In this document: positions 16,376 to 25,287 of the stretch, piece by piece
Layout: the number at the start of each line of letters is the position of its first letter
Numbering within the stretch: position 1 is the stretch's first letter
Assembly (NCBI RefSeq): GCF_005311025.1
Contig: NZ_CP031747.1
Location: 2,726,954-2,790,953, forward strand
Direction of reading: 5' to 3'
DNA from: Alcaligenes faecalis
GTDB taxonomy: Bacteria; Pseudomonadota; Gammaproteobacteria; Burkholderiales; Burkholderiaceae_B
DNA length: 64,000 nucleotides
Position numbers and translations under genes: made by a program
Notes under the pieces: model-generated
Databases searched by the model: none
What the model was told of the DNA's origin: nothing
What the model saw: the letters and a program-made list of their open reading frames with translations, nothing else

Positions 16376-17881
16376 ATGACCGAAAAGAAACTGATTCCCT
16401 ACGGCGGCTATTACACCAACCGCATTCCTGATCACGACCCTGAATTGACCGAAGTTGGCCCTGGCACGCCCATGGGCGAGTACATGCGCCGCTTCTGGCA
16501 TCCCGTCTGCATGGCTGCGGAACTGACCGACACCCCGCGTTTCCTGAAAATCCTAGGTGAAGAACTGGTCGCCTTTCGCGACAAAAGCGGTCAGATCGGC
16601 CTGCTGCACGCCCATTGCGCCCACCGTGGCGCTTCTCTGGAGTACGGTGCCATCCAGGAAAAGGGCATTATGTGCTGCTATCACGGCATGGTGTTCGACG
16701 TAGACGGAACCTGTCTGCATGTCCCTTACCCCAAAGGCGAAGAGGCCGAGGGCGAAAAATACGCCTGCTCCATCCGCCAGGGTGCTTACAAGGCCTTCGA
16801 GCGCCATGGCCTGATTTTTGCCTATATGGGCCCACCCGATGCCGAACCTCCTTTCCCAGAATGGGAGGAAAACTTCACCGTCATGCCCGGTGATGAACTG
16901 GTGGCTTTCAGCAACTTCCAGCACTGCAACTGGCTGCAAGTACAGGACAACGCCGCTGACAACTTCCACCCCACCGCACTGCACGCTGCCAAGAACGTGG
17001 TAGGCGGCAACTACCAGGGCACCACGTTTGATGAGGTGGGCGCGGCCTCCATGGAAGTAGCCCCCGACATGCAGTTCATCCCGGTACACAATGGCCGCAG
17101 CCTGGCCTGCGCGGGTGCCCGTCGTGCCAGCAAGGACAATCTGTTTATCCGTGTTCAGCACCAGGTCCTGCCCAATCTGAGCCTGCATGCCTACACGTCC
17201 GAAGACGGTGCCCAGCAAAAGTTTTTCAGCCGCTTTCACATCGTGCGCTGGACCGTTCCCGTGGACGACCAGAACAGCAAGATGATTGGCTGGCGCGTCA
17301 TGGGCCCTGGCATTGATACACGCGGAGTGGGTAACAAGGAGATGGTGGGCTACGAGACCATCGACTTTCTGGAAGGGCAGGTTGCGATGCGCCGTCCCGA
17401 GCGCTTTGGACAGTACAAGCTGGAAGATCTGCCACCCATCCCGTCCGACCATCGTGCCCGCCACAACTACAAGGAATGCCAGCAGGCACCAGGCGATTAC
17501 GAGGCCATCATCAGCCAACGCCCGATTGCGGTCCATGCTCTGGAGAACCCGACCAAGTTCGACGCCGGGCTGTACATATTCCGCAAGATGTTGCGCGATG
17601 CCTTGCGTGGCTCCAACCCTGCCGCGACCCCCGAAGGCTTTGCCCAATGGCTGAAAGATTGTGGTGGCGCCCCCAACAGCTATTGCTCGGGCAATGTCCT
17701 GGCGATTCCCGAGTCCGAGGATTTGGCCCAGGAAGTCGCACGCCGCCGACATGCCACGCGCGAAATCGTGCGCATCCTGACCTCGGCCGACAATCTGAAA
17801 GGCTCGGAGCGCGAGGCTTTCGTCAAACAGAGCATGCAGGAACTTCAACAATCGCTCAGCGCTGTCGCTGCTGAATCCTGA
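16376..17881 (+). CDS. Rieske non-heme iron oxygenase, phthalate-oxygenase-like alpha subunit
   Basis: 501 aa. Rieske [2Fe-2S] ligands Cys81-x-His83 and Cys100-x2-His103 (CAHRGA and CCYHGM), then a mononuclear Fe(II) site in DNAADNFHPTALH (two His plus a later Asp/Glu). This is the single-subunit phthalate 4,5-dioxygenase type of oxygenase, which takes electrons from a PDR-family reductase; that reductase is the next gene. The long C-terminal part (about 370-501) is typical of this subgroup. It should hydroxylate an aromatic or alicyclic carboxylate. Located between the reductoisomerase and reductase genes, in the same operon. Confidence 0.92.
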   Translation: MTEKKLIPYGGYYTNRIPDHDPELTEVGPGTPMGEYMRRFWHPVCMAAELTDTPRFLKILGEELVAFRDKSGQIGLLHAHCAHRGASLEYGAIQEKGIMCCYHGMVFDVDGTCLHVPYPKGEEAEGEKYACSIRQGAYKAFERHGLIFAYMGPPDAEPPFPEWEENFTVMPGDELVAFSNFQHCNWLQVQDNAADNFHPTALHAAKNVVGGNYQGTTFDEVGAASMEVAPDMQFIPVHNGRSLACAGARRASKDNLFIRVQHQVLPNLSLHAYTSEDGAQQKFFSRFHIVRWTVPVDDQNSKMIGWRVMGPGIDTRGVGNKEMVGYETIDFLEGQVAMRRPERFGQYKLEDLPPIPSDHRARHNYKECQQAPGDYEAIISQRPIAVHALENPTKFDAGLYIFRKMLRDALRGSNPAATPEGFAQWLKDCGGAPNSYCSGNVLAIPESEDLAQEVARRRHATREIVRILTSADNLKGSEREAFVKQSMQELQQSLSAVAAES

Positions 17882-17932
17882 TCGCCTGCCGCACCCGCTC
17901 CAAAGGGGCGGGTGCCCCATACGGAGAGCGCC

Positions 17933-18943
17933 ATGAACGCCATTGCAGAACCCGCCACTCCCGTCCAGGCGGCTACCAACCCGGACGGGCTGCTGTCACT
18001 GCGGATCCGGCAAATCCGCTACGAAGCACAAGGCATCAATTCTTATGAACTCAGCTGTCCTCAGGGTGGCGAGTTGCCCGCCTTCGAGGCCGGTGCCCAT
18101 ATAGACGTACATATTCAACCCGGCCTGATCCGCCAATACTCGCTGTGCAACCCGCCTCATGAGCGTCATCGTTACGTCATTGCTGTCCTGCGCGATGCCA
18201 ATGGACGAGGCGGCTCACGCACCTTGCACGACGCCTTGCAGGTCCAGCAGCAAGTGACAGTCAGCACGCCTCGAAATCATTTTCGACTGGACCCGAATGC
18301 ACGCCGTTCCATTCTGTTAGCCGGGGGTATAGGTATCACGCCCATCAAGGCGATGGCCCACTTTCTGGAGTCTCAGGGTCAGCCCTTTGAATTGCACTAT
18401 TGCACTCGCAGCCACGACACGGCCGCCTTTGGCTCCGAACTGCTCACATGGCAAGAACAAGGCCGCCTGCATCTGCATCTGGACAACGGCAACCCCGCAC
18501 AAGGTCTGAATCTGCAGGATCTGCTGGCCAATGCAGTTGAAGGGACTCACGTGTATTACTGCGGCCCAGCCGGCTTCATGCAAGCCTGTGCGCAGGCCAG
18601 CTCGCACTGGCCTGCCGGTTCCGTGCATTGCGAACACTTCAAGGCGCCTGAACCTGCCCCTAATGCCAATACCCTGCCTCCCGGTGCCTTCATGGCGCAG
18701 ATTGCCAGTACCGGCCAATGCATTGAGGTTGCTCCCGATCAATCCCTGAGCGATGCCTTGACGCAAGCCGGTGTGCCTATTGCCACCTCCTGCGTATCGG
18801 GCCTGTGTGGCACATGCCGCGTCAACTACCTGCAAGGGGATGTTGATCACCAGGACTACATCCTCAGCCCCGACGAGCAAAGCCATTGCCTGACCGCTTG
18901 CGTTTCGCGCGCACGCTCGGGCGTACTGGTTCTGGACCTGTAA
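17933..18943 (+). CDS. Phthalate-dioxygenase-reductase-type ferredoxin reductase (VanB-like)
   Basis: 336 aa from ATG 17933, preceded by GGAGAG; a longer frame begins at 17912. Domain order is flavin-binding barrel (RQYSLCN, about residue 67), NAD domain (LAGGIGITPIKAMA) and C-terminal plant-type [2Fe-2S] ferredoxin with CVSGLCGTC plus a distal Cys in HCLTACVSRARSG. It passes electrons from NAD(P)H to the Rieske oxygenase encoded just upstream. Cytoplasmic. Confidence 0.93.
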   Translation: MNAIAEPATPVQAATNPDGLLSLRIRQIRYEAQGINSYELSCPQGGELPAFEAGAHIDVHIQPGLIRQYSLCNPPHERHRYVIAVLRDANGRGGSRTLHDALQVQQQVTVSTPRNHFRLDPNARRSILLAGGIGITPIKAMAHFLESQGQPFELHYCTRSHDTAAFGSELLTWQEQGRLHLHLDNGNPAQGLNLQDLLANAVEGTHVYYCGPAGFMQACAQASSHWPAGSVHCEHFKAPEPAPNANTLPPGAFMAQIASTGQCIEVAPDQSLSDALTQAGVPIATSCVSGLCGTCRVNYLQGDVDHQDYILSPDEQSHCLTACVSRARSGVLVLDL

Positions 18944-19112
18944 AGCCATCTCCTGGTCCTGGCTCCCGCCAGGGCACACCCCATTTACTTCGGGCACGCT
19001 CGTAGCCCAAGGAGTCAACACAGCACCTGCTACAGAGCGGCTTGCATACGGCCGCCATCAAACACTCCCCGGCAGCACAACGACGAACACAACAATATTC
19101 GCGGAGACAACA

Positions 19113-19706
19113 ATGACTGCATTGAAAACCATGGTGGGGGGAATAGACCACCTGAACCGCTGTATCGGATTCATCATCAAATGGCTATTGCTGGCCACCA
19201 CCATTTTGAGCGCCAGCAACGCCATTACTCGCAAGGCTTTTGACCTGAGCTCCAACGGCATGCTGGAAGCTCAGTGGTACCTGTATGCGGCTGTCTTTCT
19301 CTTGGGAGGAGGCTACGCATTTCTGCATAACAGCCATGTTCGTATCGATTTCGTTTCCACCCGCCTGGGGGCGCGGGGACGCAACCTGGTGGACATCGCC
19401 GGGATTGTTGTCGTCCTGATCCCGTTCTGTATTTTTGTCATCAACCTGAGCTGGGGATTTTTCACCGCCGCCTGGCATTCGGGTGAAATGTCCGGCAACG
19501 CCGGCGGGCTGGTGCGCTGGCCCGCCTACCTGCTGATTCCTGCCGGCTTTAGCCTGCTGTTGCTTCAGGGCTTGGCCGAGCTGGTCAAACGTATCCTGTT
19601 CCTGACAGGCAAAGGGCCGGACTGCATTGCTGAAGATAATGCCCAGGACACGCCTATTCATGTGCCAGCCGAAGCGCTATCGACCGCACAGGAGGGCGCA
19701 CGATGA
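19113..19706 (+). CDS. TRAP transporter small permease (DctQ family)
   Basis: 197 aa with four predicted membrane segments (about 20-40, 60-80, 103-125, 143-165). The HNSHVRIDF segment after the second helix is a DctQ hallmark. GGAGACAACA precedes the ATG. Its stop overlaps the DctM start (ATGA). The binding protein is probably the TakP-like DctP encoded 6 kb away on the minus strand. Confidence 0.92.
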   Translation: MTALKTMVGGIDHLNRCIGFIIKWLLLATTILSASNAITRKAFDLSSNGMLEAQWYLYAAVFLLGGGYAFLHNSHVRIDFVSTRLGARGRNLVDIAGIVVVLIPFCIFVINLSWGFFTAAWHSGEMSGNAGGLVRWPAYLLIPAGFSLLLLQGLAELVKRILFLTGKGPDCIAEDNAQDTPIHVPAEALSTAQEGAR

Positions 19707-21472
19707 TTGCAACCTTTATCACGGACTACTTCGTCCCCATCATGTTCCTGAGCCTGATTGTGCTCTTGCTGACCGGCTTTCCTGTGGCCTTCGGACTGGC
19801 CGCCACCGGCCTGGTATTTGGCGTACTAGGCATTGCACTGGACCTGTTTCCGACCAATCTGTTCCAGGTTTTGCCGCTACGCATCTTTGGCATCATGCAA
19901 AACGAAACCATGCTGGCCATCCCCTTTTTCACGCTAATGGGCATCATCCTGGAACGGTCGGGCATGGCAGAAGACCTGCTTGAAACCATGGGCCAGCTCT
20001 TTGGTGCTGTCCGTGGTGGCCTGGCCGTTTCGGTTGTCCTGGTAGGGGCCCTTCTGGCCGCCTCCACCGGCGTCACATCGGCGGTAGTGATCTCCATGGG
20101 CCTGATCTCCTTGCCCGTCATGCTGCGCTACGGCTACAAACCGGAAATTGCTACGGGCGTCATCACCGCCTCAGGTGCTCTGGTACAGGCGTTGCCGCCG
20201 TCTCTGGTCCTGATTGTGATGGCCGATCAATTGGGCCGCTCAGTCGGAGACATGTACGCAGCGGCACTGGGCCCCGGTCTCTTGCTGCTGGTGATCTACA
20301 TTACATTCGTCATTGTTCTGGCCTTGTTCCGTCCCTCCTGGATGCCCGCACTGCCAGAACAGGCCAGAAGTCAGGTGACAGCCACTGGCGCAAGTGGACG
20401 ACGGTCGCTGGGCATGTTGGTCCTGCTGTGCGCCTTCATCGGATTCACCTGGGCAGGCCTGCACAACGAAGTCATGGCCCAGGTCTTTTCCCAGCCGGCT
20501 CAGGCCCCCACGGATCAAGTGGCCATCACCGCCCTGGTTGTCGCCTCCCTGAGTGCGCTGCTGTTTGCGACGGTAAATCGCGTGACAGGATGGGGTCTGC
20601 TCTCGCAACTGGCCGAACGCTTCGTCTTCGCCCTGATCCCGCCAGTCATCCTGATCTTTCTGGTCCTTGGCACCATATTCCTGGGAATTGCTACACCAAC
20701 AGAAGGCGGGGCCATGGGTGCAATTGGCGCGCTGATACTGGCCTTGATACGCAAACGCCTGAACTGGTCCTTGCTCAATCAAGCTCTGGAAAATACCGCC
20801 AAGCTGGCTATTTTCGTGATGTTCATCCTGATCGGCTCCACCGTCTTCAGCTTCACATTCAGTGCCGCAGACGGCCACCTGTGGGTAGAGCACCTGTTTG
20901 ATGCCATTCCCGGCGGCGAACTGGGTTTTGTCATTGCCGTCAGCGCCATCATCTTTGTGCTGGGCATGTTCCTGGACTTTTTTGAAATTGCATTCATTGT
21001 GGTGCCCTTACTGGCACCCGTCGCCAACAGCCTGGGCATTGATCTGATCTGGTTCGGTATCGTGATTGCTCTGGTCCTGCAAACCTCCTTTCTGACACCC
21101 CCGTTCGGTTTTGCCTTGTTGTATTTGCGCAGCGTGGCACCCCGATCCGACTATGTAGATTCCGTTAGCCAGCAAACTATTCCAAGGGTTCGTACCCAGC
21201 AGATCTGGAAGGGCTCAGCCTACTTCGTCGTACTACAATTGCTGGTGGTGGGTATTGTGATTGCCTATCCGCAACTGGTAACGGGAGGCTTGCACAAAAC
21301 AGTCAGCCTGAGCGATGAAGAAATCCTGCTCCAGCTGAACCGTCCCGCCCCCATGCTCAGCCCAGGAGCAATACAGGCAGACGACCCGCTAAGCAACCCG
21401 TTCGAGGTACAAGCGACGTCAGACCAGGACCCCATGGCGGCGCTCTTGCAATCCATGCGGACCACGCCCTGA
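19703..21472 (+). CDS. TRAP transporter large permease (DctM family), extended form
   Basis: 589 aa, against about 430 for standard DctM. The first part has the usual LTGFPVAFGLAATGL, NETMLAIPFFTLMG and ASTGVTSAVV features; a middle insert (about residues 205-300) adds polar sequence and extra hydrophobic segments; the second half has the GATPTEGGAMGAIGAL-type motif and the FLTPPFGFALLYLRS segment. A soluble C-terminal tail of about 60 residues follows. Long M subunits accompany TakP-type keto-acid systems, which supports pairing with the TakP-like protein at 12134-13216. Confidence 0.92.
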   Translation: MIATFITDYFVPIMFLSLIVLLLTGFPVAFGLAATGLVFGVLGIALDLFPTNLFQVLPLRIFGIMQNETMLAIPFFTLMGIILERSGMAEDLLETMGQLFGAVRGGLAVSVVLVGALLAASTGVTSAVVISMGLISLPVMLRYGYKPEIATGVITASGALVQALPPSLVLIVMADQLGRSVGDMYAAALGPGLLLLVIYITFVIVLALFRPSWMPALPEQARSQVTATGASGRRSLGMLVLLCAFIGFTWAGLHNEVMAQVFSQPAQAPTDQVAITALVVASLSALLFATVNRVTGWGLLSQLAERFVFALIPPVILIFLVLGTIFLGIATPTEGGAMGAIGALILALIRKRLNWSLLNQALENTAKLAIFVMFILIGSTVFSFTFSAADGHLWVEHLFDAIPGGELGFVIAVSAIIFVLGMFLDFFEIAFIVVPLLAPVANSLGIDLIWFGIVIALVLQTSFLTPPFGFALLYLRSVAPRSDYVDSVSQQTIPRVRTQQIWKGSAYFVVLQLLVVGIVIAYPQLVTGGLHKTVSLSDEEILLQLNRPAPMLSPGAIQADDPLSNPFEVQATSDQDPMAALLQSMRTTP

Positions 21473-21483
21473 TGTAAACCCAG

Positions 21484-21516
21484 GGCCGCAGCCAGGCTGC
21501 GGCCTTAACTTGTTTT
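21484..21516 (+). terminator. Terminator or attenuator between dctM and gntR
   Basis: GGCCGCAG-CCAGG-CTGCGGCC hairpin followed by TTAACTTGTTTTTTG. The stem is 8 bp of strong pairs. It lies 12 nt after the dctM stop and 39 nt before the GntR start, so the regulator may be expressed at a lower level by read-through. Confidence 0.6.
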
Positions 21517-21542
21517 TTGTTTGTAGCGGAGTTCCAGACCTC

Positions 21543-22217
21543 ATGCATGCCAAGCTTTCCGGTAAGTTGCAGGCCCGTCCACACTATGTTGACGAGGTCT
21601 ATCGCATCCTGCTCGATGCCATCAGCGACGGCTCTCTGGCCCCCGGCTCGCGCATCACTCAGGAAGACATTGCCGAGCAGCTCAACGTGTCCCGCTCGCC
21701 CGTGCTGCAAGCCATCCAGCTCCTGAAGAAAGATGGATTGCTGCAAGACGCCGAAGGGCGGGGCGTCATGGTGGCCCCGCTGGATCTGGAACATATCGGG
21801 CATCTGTACCAGGTGCGGGGTGCCCTGGAAGCGTTGGCAACCAAGCTGGCGGCACGTCAAAGTGCCGTACTGGACCCGGACCTGATCCGCCTGGGCCGCA
21901 AGGTTGCTCGTGGTCATGACGTACGCGCCATGATCGAAGCCGACGAAGCCTTTCACAAAGCGATTTACGAAGCGTCAGGCAACCCCATGATCGCCGAGAG
22001 CGCACAAGTTCATTGGGTACACCTGCGACGTGTCATGGGGGCTGTACTGCAATCAGCAGAACAGCGTCTGTCCATCTGGGACGAGCATGAGGAACTGGCT
22101 GCGGCCATTGCGTCGGGCGACGAAGCAGGCGCCCTTGCCATCTGCGAACGGCATATGCACAACGCCAGCGACAAGCTGCTGACCCGCCTGCAGGAAATAC
22201 TGGAACAGCCAGTGTAA
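21543..22217 (+). CDS. GntR-family transcriptional regulator, FCD domain
   Basis: 224 aa from ATG 21543 (GGAG at suitable distance); a longer frame begins at 21510 without a good site. wHTH (about residues 15-80; LNVSRSPVLQAIQLLKKDGLL) and an FCD effector domain with His ligands in EAFHKAIYEASGN and CERHMHN. It closes the reductoisomerase-Rieske-TRAP gene series and is the best candidate to bind the TCTGTATACAGA operator at its head. The effector is probably the imported acid. Confidence 0.9.
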   Translation: MHAKLSGKLQARPHYVDEVYRILLDAISDGSLAPGSRITQEDIAEQLNVSRSPVLQAIQLLKKDGLLQDAEGRGVMVAPLDLEHIGHLYQVRGALEALATKLAARQSAVLDPDLIRLGRKVARGHDVRAMIEADEAFHKAIYEASGNPMIAESAQVHWVHLRRVMGAVLQSAEQRLSIWDEHEELAAAIASGDEAGALAICERHMHNASDKLLTRLQEILEQPV

Positions 22218-22302
22218 GAACAATACAAAACCAAGGACAGAGCGCCCCTGTAAAAAAGGGACGTTCGTCATTGCACTGTACGTCCTTTGTTAGAAGCCCC
22301 TC

Positions 22303-23739
22303 TTACTCCATATGCGCCAACGCCGCGACCGGCACAGGCTTCACTGGCGCTTGAGCCTTGTAAATTCCCACTTGATCTATACCTCTGCCCAAACGGCTGG
22401 CCAGCATCTGCGCCACAGTGTGCTGACAGTAGCGCCCCTGGCACATGCCCATTCCGGTACGACAGGCCAATTTGATGCTATTGATGTCCGTCACATAAGG
22501 ATGGGCGTCCAGAAACTGATTCACCTCCTGTGCCGTGACTTCCTCGCAGCGGCACACCACCGTATCCGGGGTGATCGCCTGGGCCAATGCCTCCAGCTTG
22601 GGGGCCGACAAGGCAATCACGGTGTCGGTAAAACGACGATTACGACCCAGGCGCAGTTGCAGGTCGGCAATGGTTTTTTCTATCTCTGTCACGGCAGCTG
22701 GCTGCTGCAATTCCAGCACACATTGCCACGCGGCCAGTTCACCTTGCAGATGGGCGTTGAATGCTCCTGCAATACCCGTCTGCTCTCCAGCAACCAGTAC
22801 GCCTGACTGAGTACTGTGCAGCCTATCATCATGCTGCACCAGCCAGCCGCCAGCGGCACTGTCCCACCGCACGGCACAACCAGCCTGACGCGCCAATTCC
22901 GTACTGGCGAGCAGGCCATAACCCACGACCACCGTATCTGCCTCTACACGTCTTTGTGTGCCCGCGATGGCGTGCCAGTTTTGATCCACTTTACATAGCG
23001 TGGCAGCCTGAACGGACTCGTCACCATGGACACGCTCTATACCCGTTGCAAAGCGCAAAGGCACGCCATGACGACGCAGTTTCAACAAGATCGCCAGCAG
23101 TTGTTTAACCAGCCGGGACTGTCCGGGCAGGGCACGCGTAGCGCGCAGCATTTCCTTTATGGACGGCAAGCTGCGGGCGATGGCAACTTCGGCAATCTGT
23201 GCTCCGGCATCCAGCAACAACTCAGCAACCAGAAGCAGCAAGGGATGGCCGCCCACCAACAGAAAACGCTGTCCCGGCATCAGGCTTTGGCTCTTGATCA
23301 TGGTTTGCACACCACCGGCGCTCAGCACGCCCGGCAAGGTCCAACCCGGAAAGGCCACGGGCAAGTCATAGGCCCCGGTCGCAATCAACACCCGGCGTGC
23401 TTTCAGCACGGAGGCGCCCTGTGGACCAGCAGTGCCGATCTGACGCACATGCTCATCCTGCGGGTCGTCAAAAATCCCCCACACCAGGGTACTGAAATGC
23501 CACTGCACAGCCGTGGTGGCCCGCGCCCAGGCAAACAAGCTGTGTGAAAAAGGATAGGTGTGCATGGAGTCCGGGTCCGCTGCCGCAAACTCCTCGGGTG
23601 CCTGCCGGAATACTTGTCCGCCAAAGCGCGGCTGCTCGTCCAGCACGGCCACGCTTAAACCCTGCGAGCTGGCGACTCGAGCCGCAGACAGTCCTGCCGG
23701 ACCTGCCCCCACAATCAATAAATCCAGAATGTCAGACAT
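22303..23739 (-). CDS. FAD/NAD(P)-binding oxidoreductase subunit with C-terminal [2Fe-2S] (HcnB/OoxA-like)
   Basis: 478 aa. N-terminal FAD Rossmann motif GAGPAGLSAARVA (residues 11-23) with DEQPRFGGQVFR, a second dinucleotide fold (LLVGGHPLLLLVAELL), and a BFD-like [2Fe-2S] domain at the end (CRCEEV and CRTGMGMCQGRYC). This is the alpha-subunit type of heteromeric dehydrogenases such as opine oxidase, hydrogen cyanide synthase HcnB and D-hydroxyproline dehydrogenase. The start overlaps the end of the small ferredoxin-like gene. Acts with the next two proteins to oxidise an amino or imino acid. Confidence 0.88.
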   Translation of the reverse strand: MSDILDLLIVGAGPAGLSAARVASSQGLSVAVLDEQPRFGGQVFRQAPEEFAAADPDSMHTYPFSHSLFAWARATTAVQWHFSTLVWGIFDDPQDEHVRQIGTAGPQGASVLKARRVLIATGAYDLPVAFPGWTLPGVLSAGGVQTMIKSQSLMPGQRFLLVGGHPLLLLVAELLLDAGAQIAEVAIARSLPSIKEMLRATRALPGQSRLVKQLLAILLKLRRHGVPLRFATGIERVHGDESVQAATLCKVDQNWHAIAGTQRRVEADTVVVGYGLLASTELARQAGCAVRWDSAAGGWLVQHDDRLHSTQSGVLVAGEQTGIAGAFNAHLQGELAAWQCVLELQQPAAVTEIEKTIADLQLRLGRNRRFTDTVIALSAPKLEALAQAITPDTVVCRCEEVTAQEVNQFLDAHPYVTDINSIKLACRTGMGMCQGRYCQHTVAQMLASRLGRGIDQVGIYKAQAPVKPVPVAALAHME

Positions 23740-24022
23740 CGTCGGCTACCTCGATCTGCATACCGCTACGTACCGTAGTCATGCAACTGCGCTGCCCCTG
23801 CACCCCGTCAATGGTCACGATGCAGTCAAAGCACACGCCCATATTGCACACCGGACGACGTGGCGCACCACTGGCGGTGCGACGAAAAGCGCCCACTCCG
23901 GCCGCCAGCAAAACCGTCGCCACGGTTTCACCGAGATAACAGGCTGTCTCATGACCATTGATTGTCACCACAGCTGGCTCGAAGCGCTGGCGTTTATGCA
24001 GCAAGCGTTGTGCGTCAGGCAA
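23732..24022 (-). CDS. Small [2Fe-2S] subunit (HcnA-like)
   Basis: 96 aa ferredoxin-like protein with the cluster ligands CNMGVCFDC and a distal Cys in QRSCMTTV, as in HcnA and the gamma subunit of D-hydroxyproline dehydrogenase. Overlaps both neighbours by 8 nt, so the three genes form a tightly coupled unit encoding one heterotrimer. It relays electrons between the two flavin subunits. Confidence 0.9.
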   Translation of the reverse strand: MPDAQRLLHKRQRFEPAVVTINGHETACYLGETVATVLLAAGVGAFRRTASGAPRRPVCNMGVCFDCIVTIDGVQGQRSCMTTVRSGMQIEVADDV

Positions 24023-25244
24023 AGGTCAAACTCCTAAAACGATCAGGATCGTAGGCAGAGATATCCAGGCTGGGCGGCTGACCCAGCATCTGCGCTACCA
24101 GCAAATGGGCGTAGGTCAAACCCAGGGTGAAGGCGGCTCCACCAGTGGCAATGAACAAACCGGGGCGGTGCGGCACTTGGCCCAGCAATGGCAGTTGATC
24201 CGACACCAGAGAGGTCACCCCGGTCCAGGAGCGCAAGACAGGCAAGGAGGCCAGTTGGGGGACGACGCTGCAGGCGGTCTGTATGCTGCGTTGCAAAGAA
24301 TCCAGGTTCAGACTGGGCTTGCGTTCCAGATCCGCTATCCCCTTACGGTGATGCAGTGTGGAAGGCCAGCCGCCGCCAATCAGTACCGTGCCTTCAGCCG
24401 TTTGCTTCAAGGACAGACGTCGTCCCACGTGCTGGAACAGGTAGTCCATAAAGGGCGCGGTGCGTGCGGTGGCGGTCATGGTCAGGGCAATCGGGCTGAC
24501 AGGTAACTGCGAGCCGGTCATTTGCGCAATACGTCCGGACCAGACACCGGCCGCAATCAGAACCTGCTTGCTGCGACATTGCTCGCCACTGAGCACCTGG
24601 GCTTGCCAGCCCGAGCCCACTCGCTTCAAGTCCACCACCTGGCATTGGCTGACGATCTGCGCACCCAAGGCCCGCGCGGCGGCCGCCAGGGCCAGACTGG
24701 CGCGGCGAGGGTCGGCTTTGCCTTCATCAGCACAAAAAGCCCCCATCAGCACGGAATCCGACAAATAGGGCGCTTTGGCTTGTAATGCGGCCCGGTCCAG
24801 TAGTTCGACCTTCAGGCCAGCCTTGTTTTCCAGACGGCTTTTTTGTTCCAAAACCTGGGCTTGCTGTGCCGTTTCCGCCAGCATGAAGCCGCCTTTCTGA
24901 CGCACGCCCACCGACACACCCAACTGATCTTCCAGGGCCCGCCAGCGGGCAATGGCGTCCACATGCAAGGGCATGGCTTGCAAGGCGCGTTTGCTGGCCT
25001 CCAGCCCCGCCTCGATCATGCGGTATTCCATCTGAAAATGCAGGCTGCCCGCATTCTGGCTGGATGCCTGCAGGCCCAGCTCACCTTGTTCGATCAAGGT
25101 CACGGGCACTCCCGCCAGGCTCAAATAGTAGGCAGCGGCGCAGCCCAGCAGCCCGCCGCCAATGATCAGGACATCCGTCCGGGCGGGCAGGGTGCCAGGG
25201 GCACAGGCAGGTAGGGGGGAAAGAGAATCAGGCTTGGGGCTCAT
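24015..25244 (-). CDS. DAO-family FAD oxidoreductase, catalytic subunit (HcnC/LhpB-like)
   Basis: 409 aa. FAD motif GGGLLGCAAAYYLSLAG (residues 29-45) preceded by about 25 residues, and a C-terminal FAD contact GGAAFTLGLTYAHLLVAQML. D-amino-acid-oxidase fold, catalytic beta subunit of the heteromeric dehydrogenase. Candidate substrates are D-hydroxyproline, other secondary amino acids, opines or glycine. The DHDPS-family gene across the divergent promoter supports an imino-acid catabolic role more than cyanide production. Confidence 0.88.
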   Translation of the reverse strand: MSPKPDSLSPLPACAPGTLPARTDVLIIGGGLLGCAAAYYLSLAGVPVTLIEQGELGLQASSQNAGSLHFQMEYRMIEAGLEASKRALQAMPLHVDAIARWRALEDQLGVSVGVRQKGGFMLAETAQQAQVLEQKSRLENKAGLKVELLDRAALQAKAPYLSDSVLMGAFCADEGKADPRRASLALAAAARALGAQIVSQCQVVDLKRVGSGWQAQVLSGEQCRSKQVLIAAGVWSGRIAQMTGSQLPVSPIALTMTATARTAPFMDYLFQHVGRRLSLKQTAEGTVLIGGGWPSTLHHRKGIADLERKPSLNLDSLQRSIQTACSVVPQLASLPVLRSWTGVTSLVSDQLPLLGQVPHRPGLFIATGGAAFTLGLTYAHLLVAQMLGQPPSLDISAYDPDRFRSLTFA

Positions 25245-25287
25245 AGTGTAGTGATGCGGTACACCGTTCGCCCCGGATCAAGACAAA

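Noticed and set aside
22303-25244. Reading the three-gene oxidase as hydrogen cyanide synthase (hcnABC)
   Set aside because: The layout matches, but the divergent DHDPS-family gene and XRE-cupin regulator fit imino-acid catabolism better; the family alone does not prove cyanide production.
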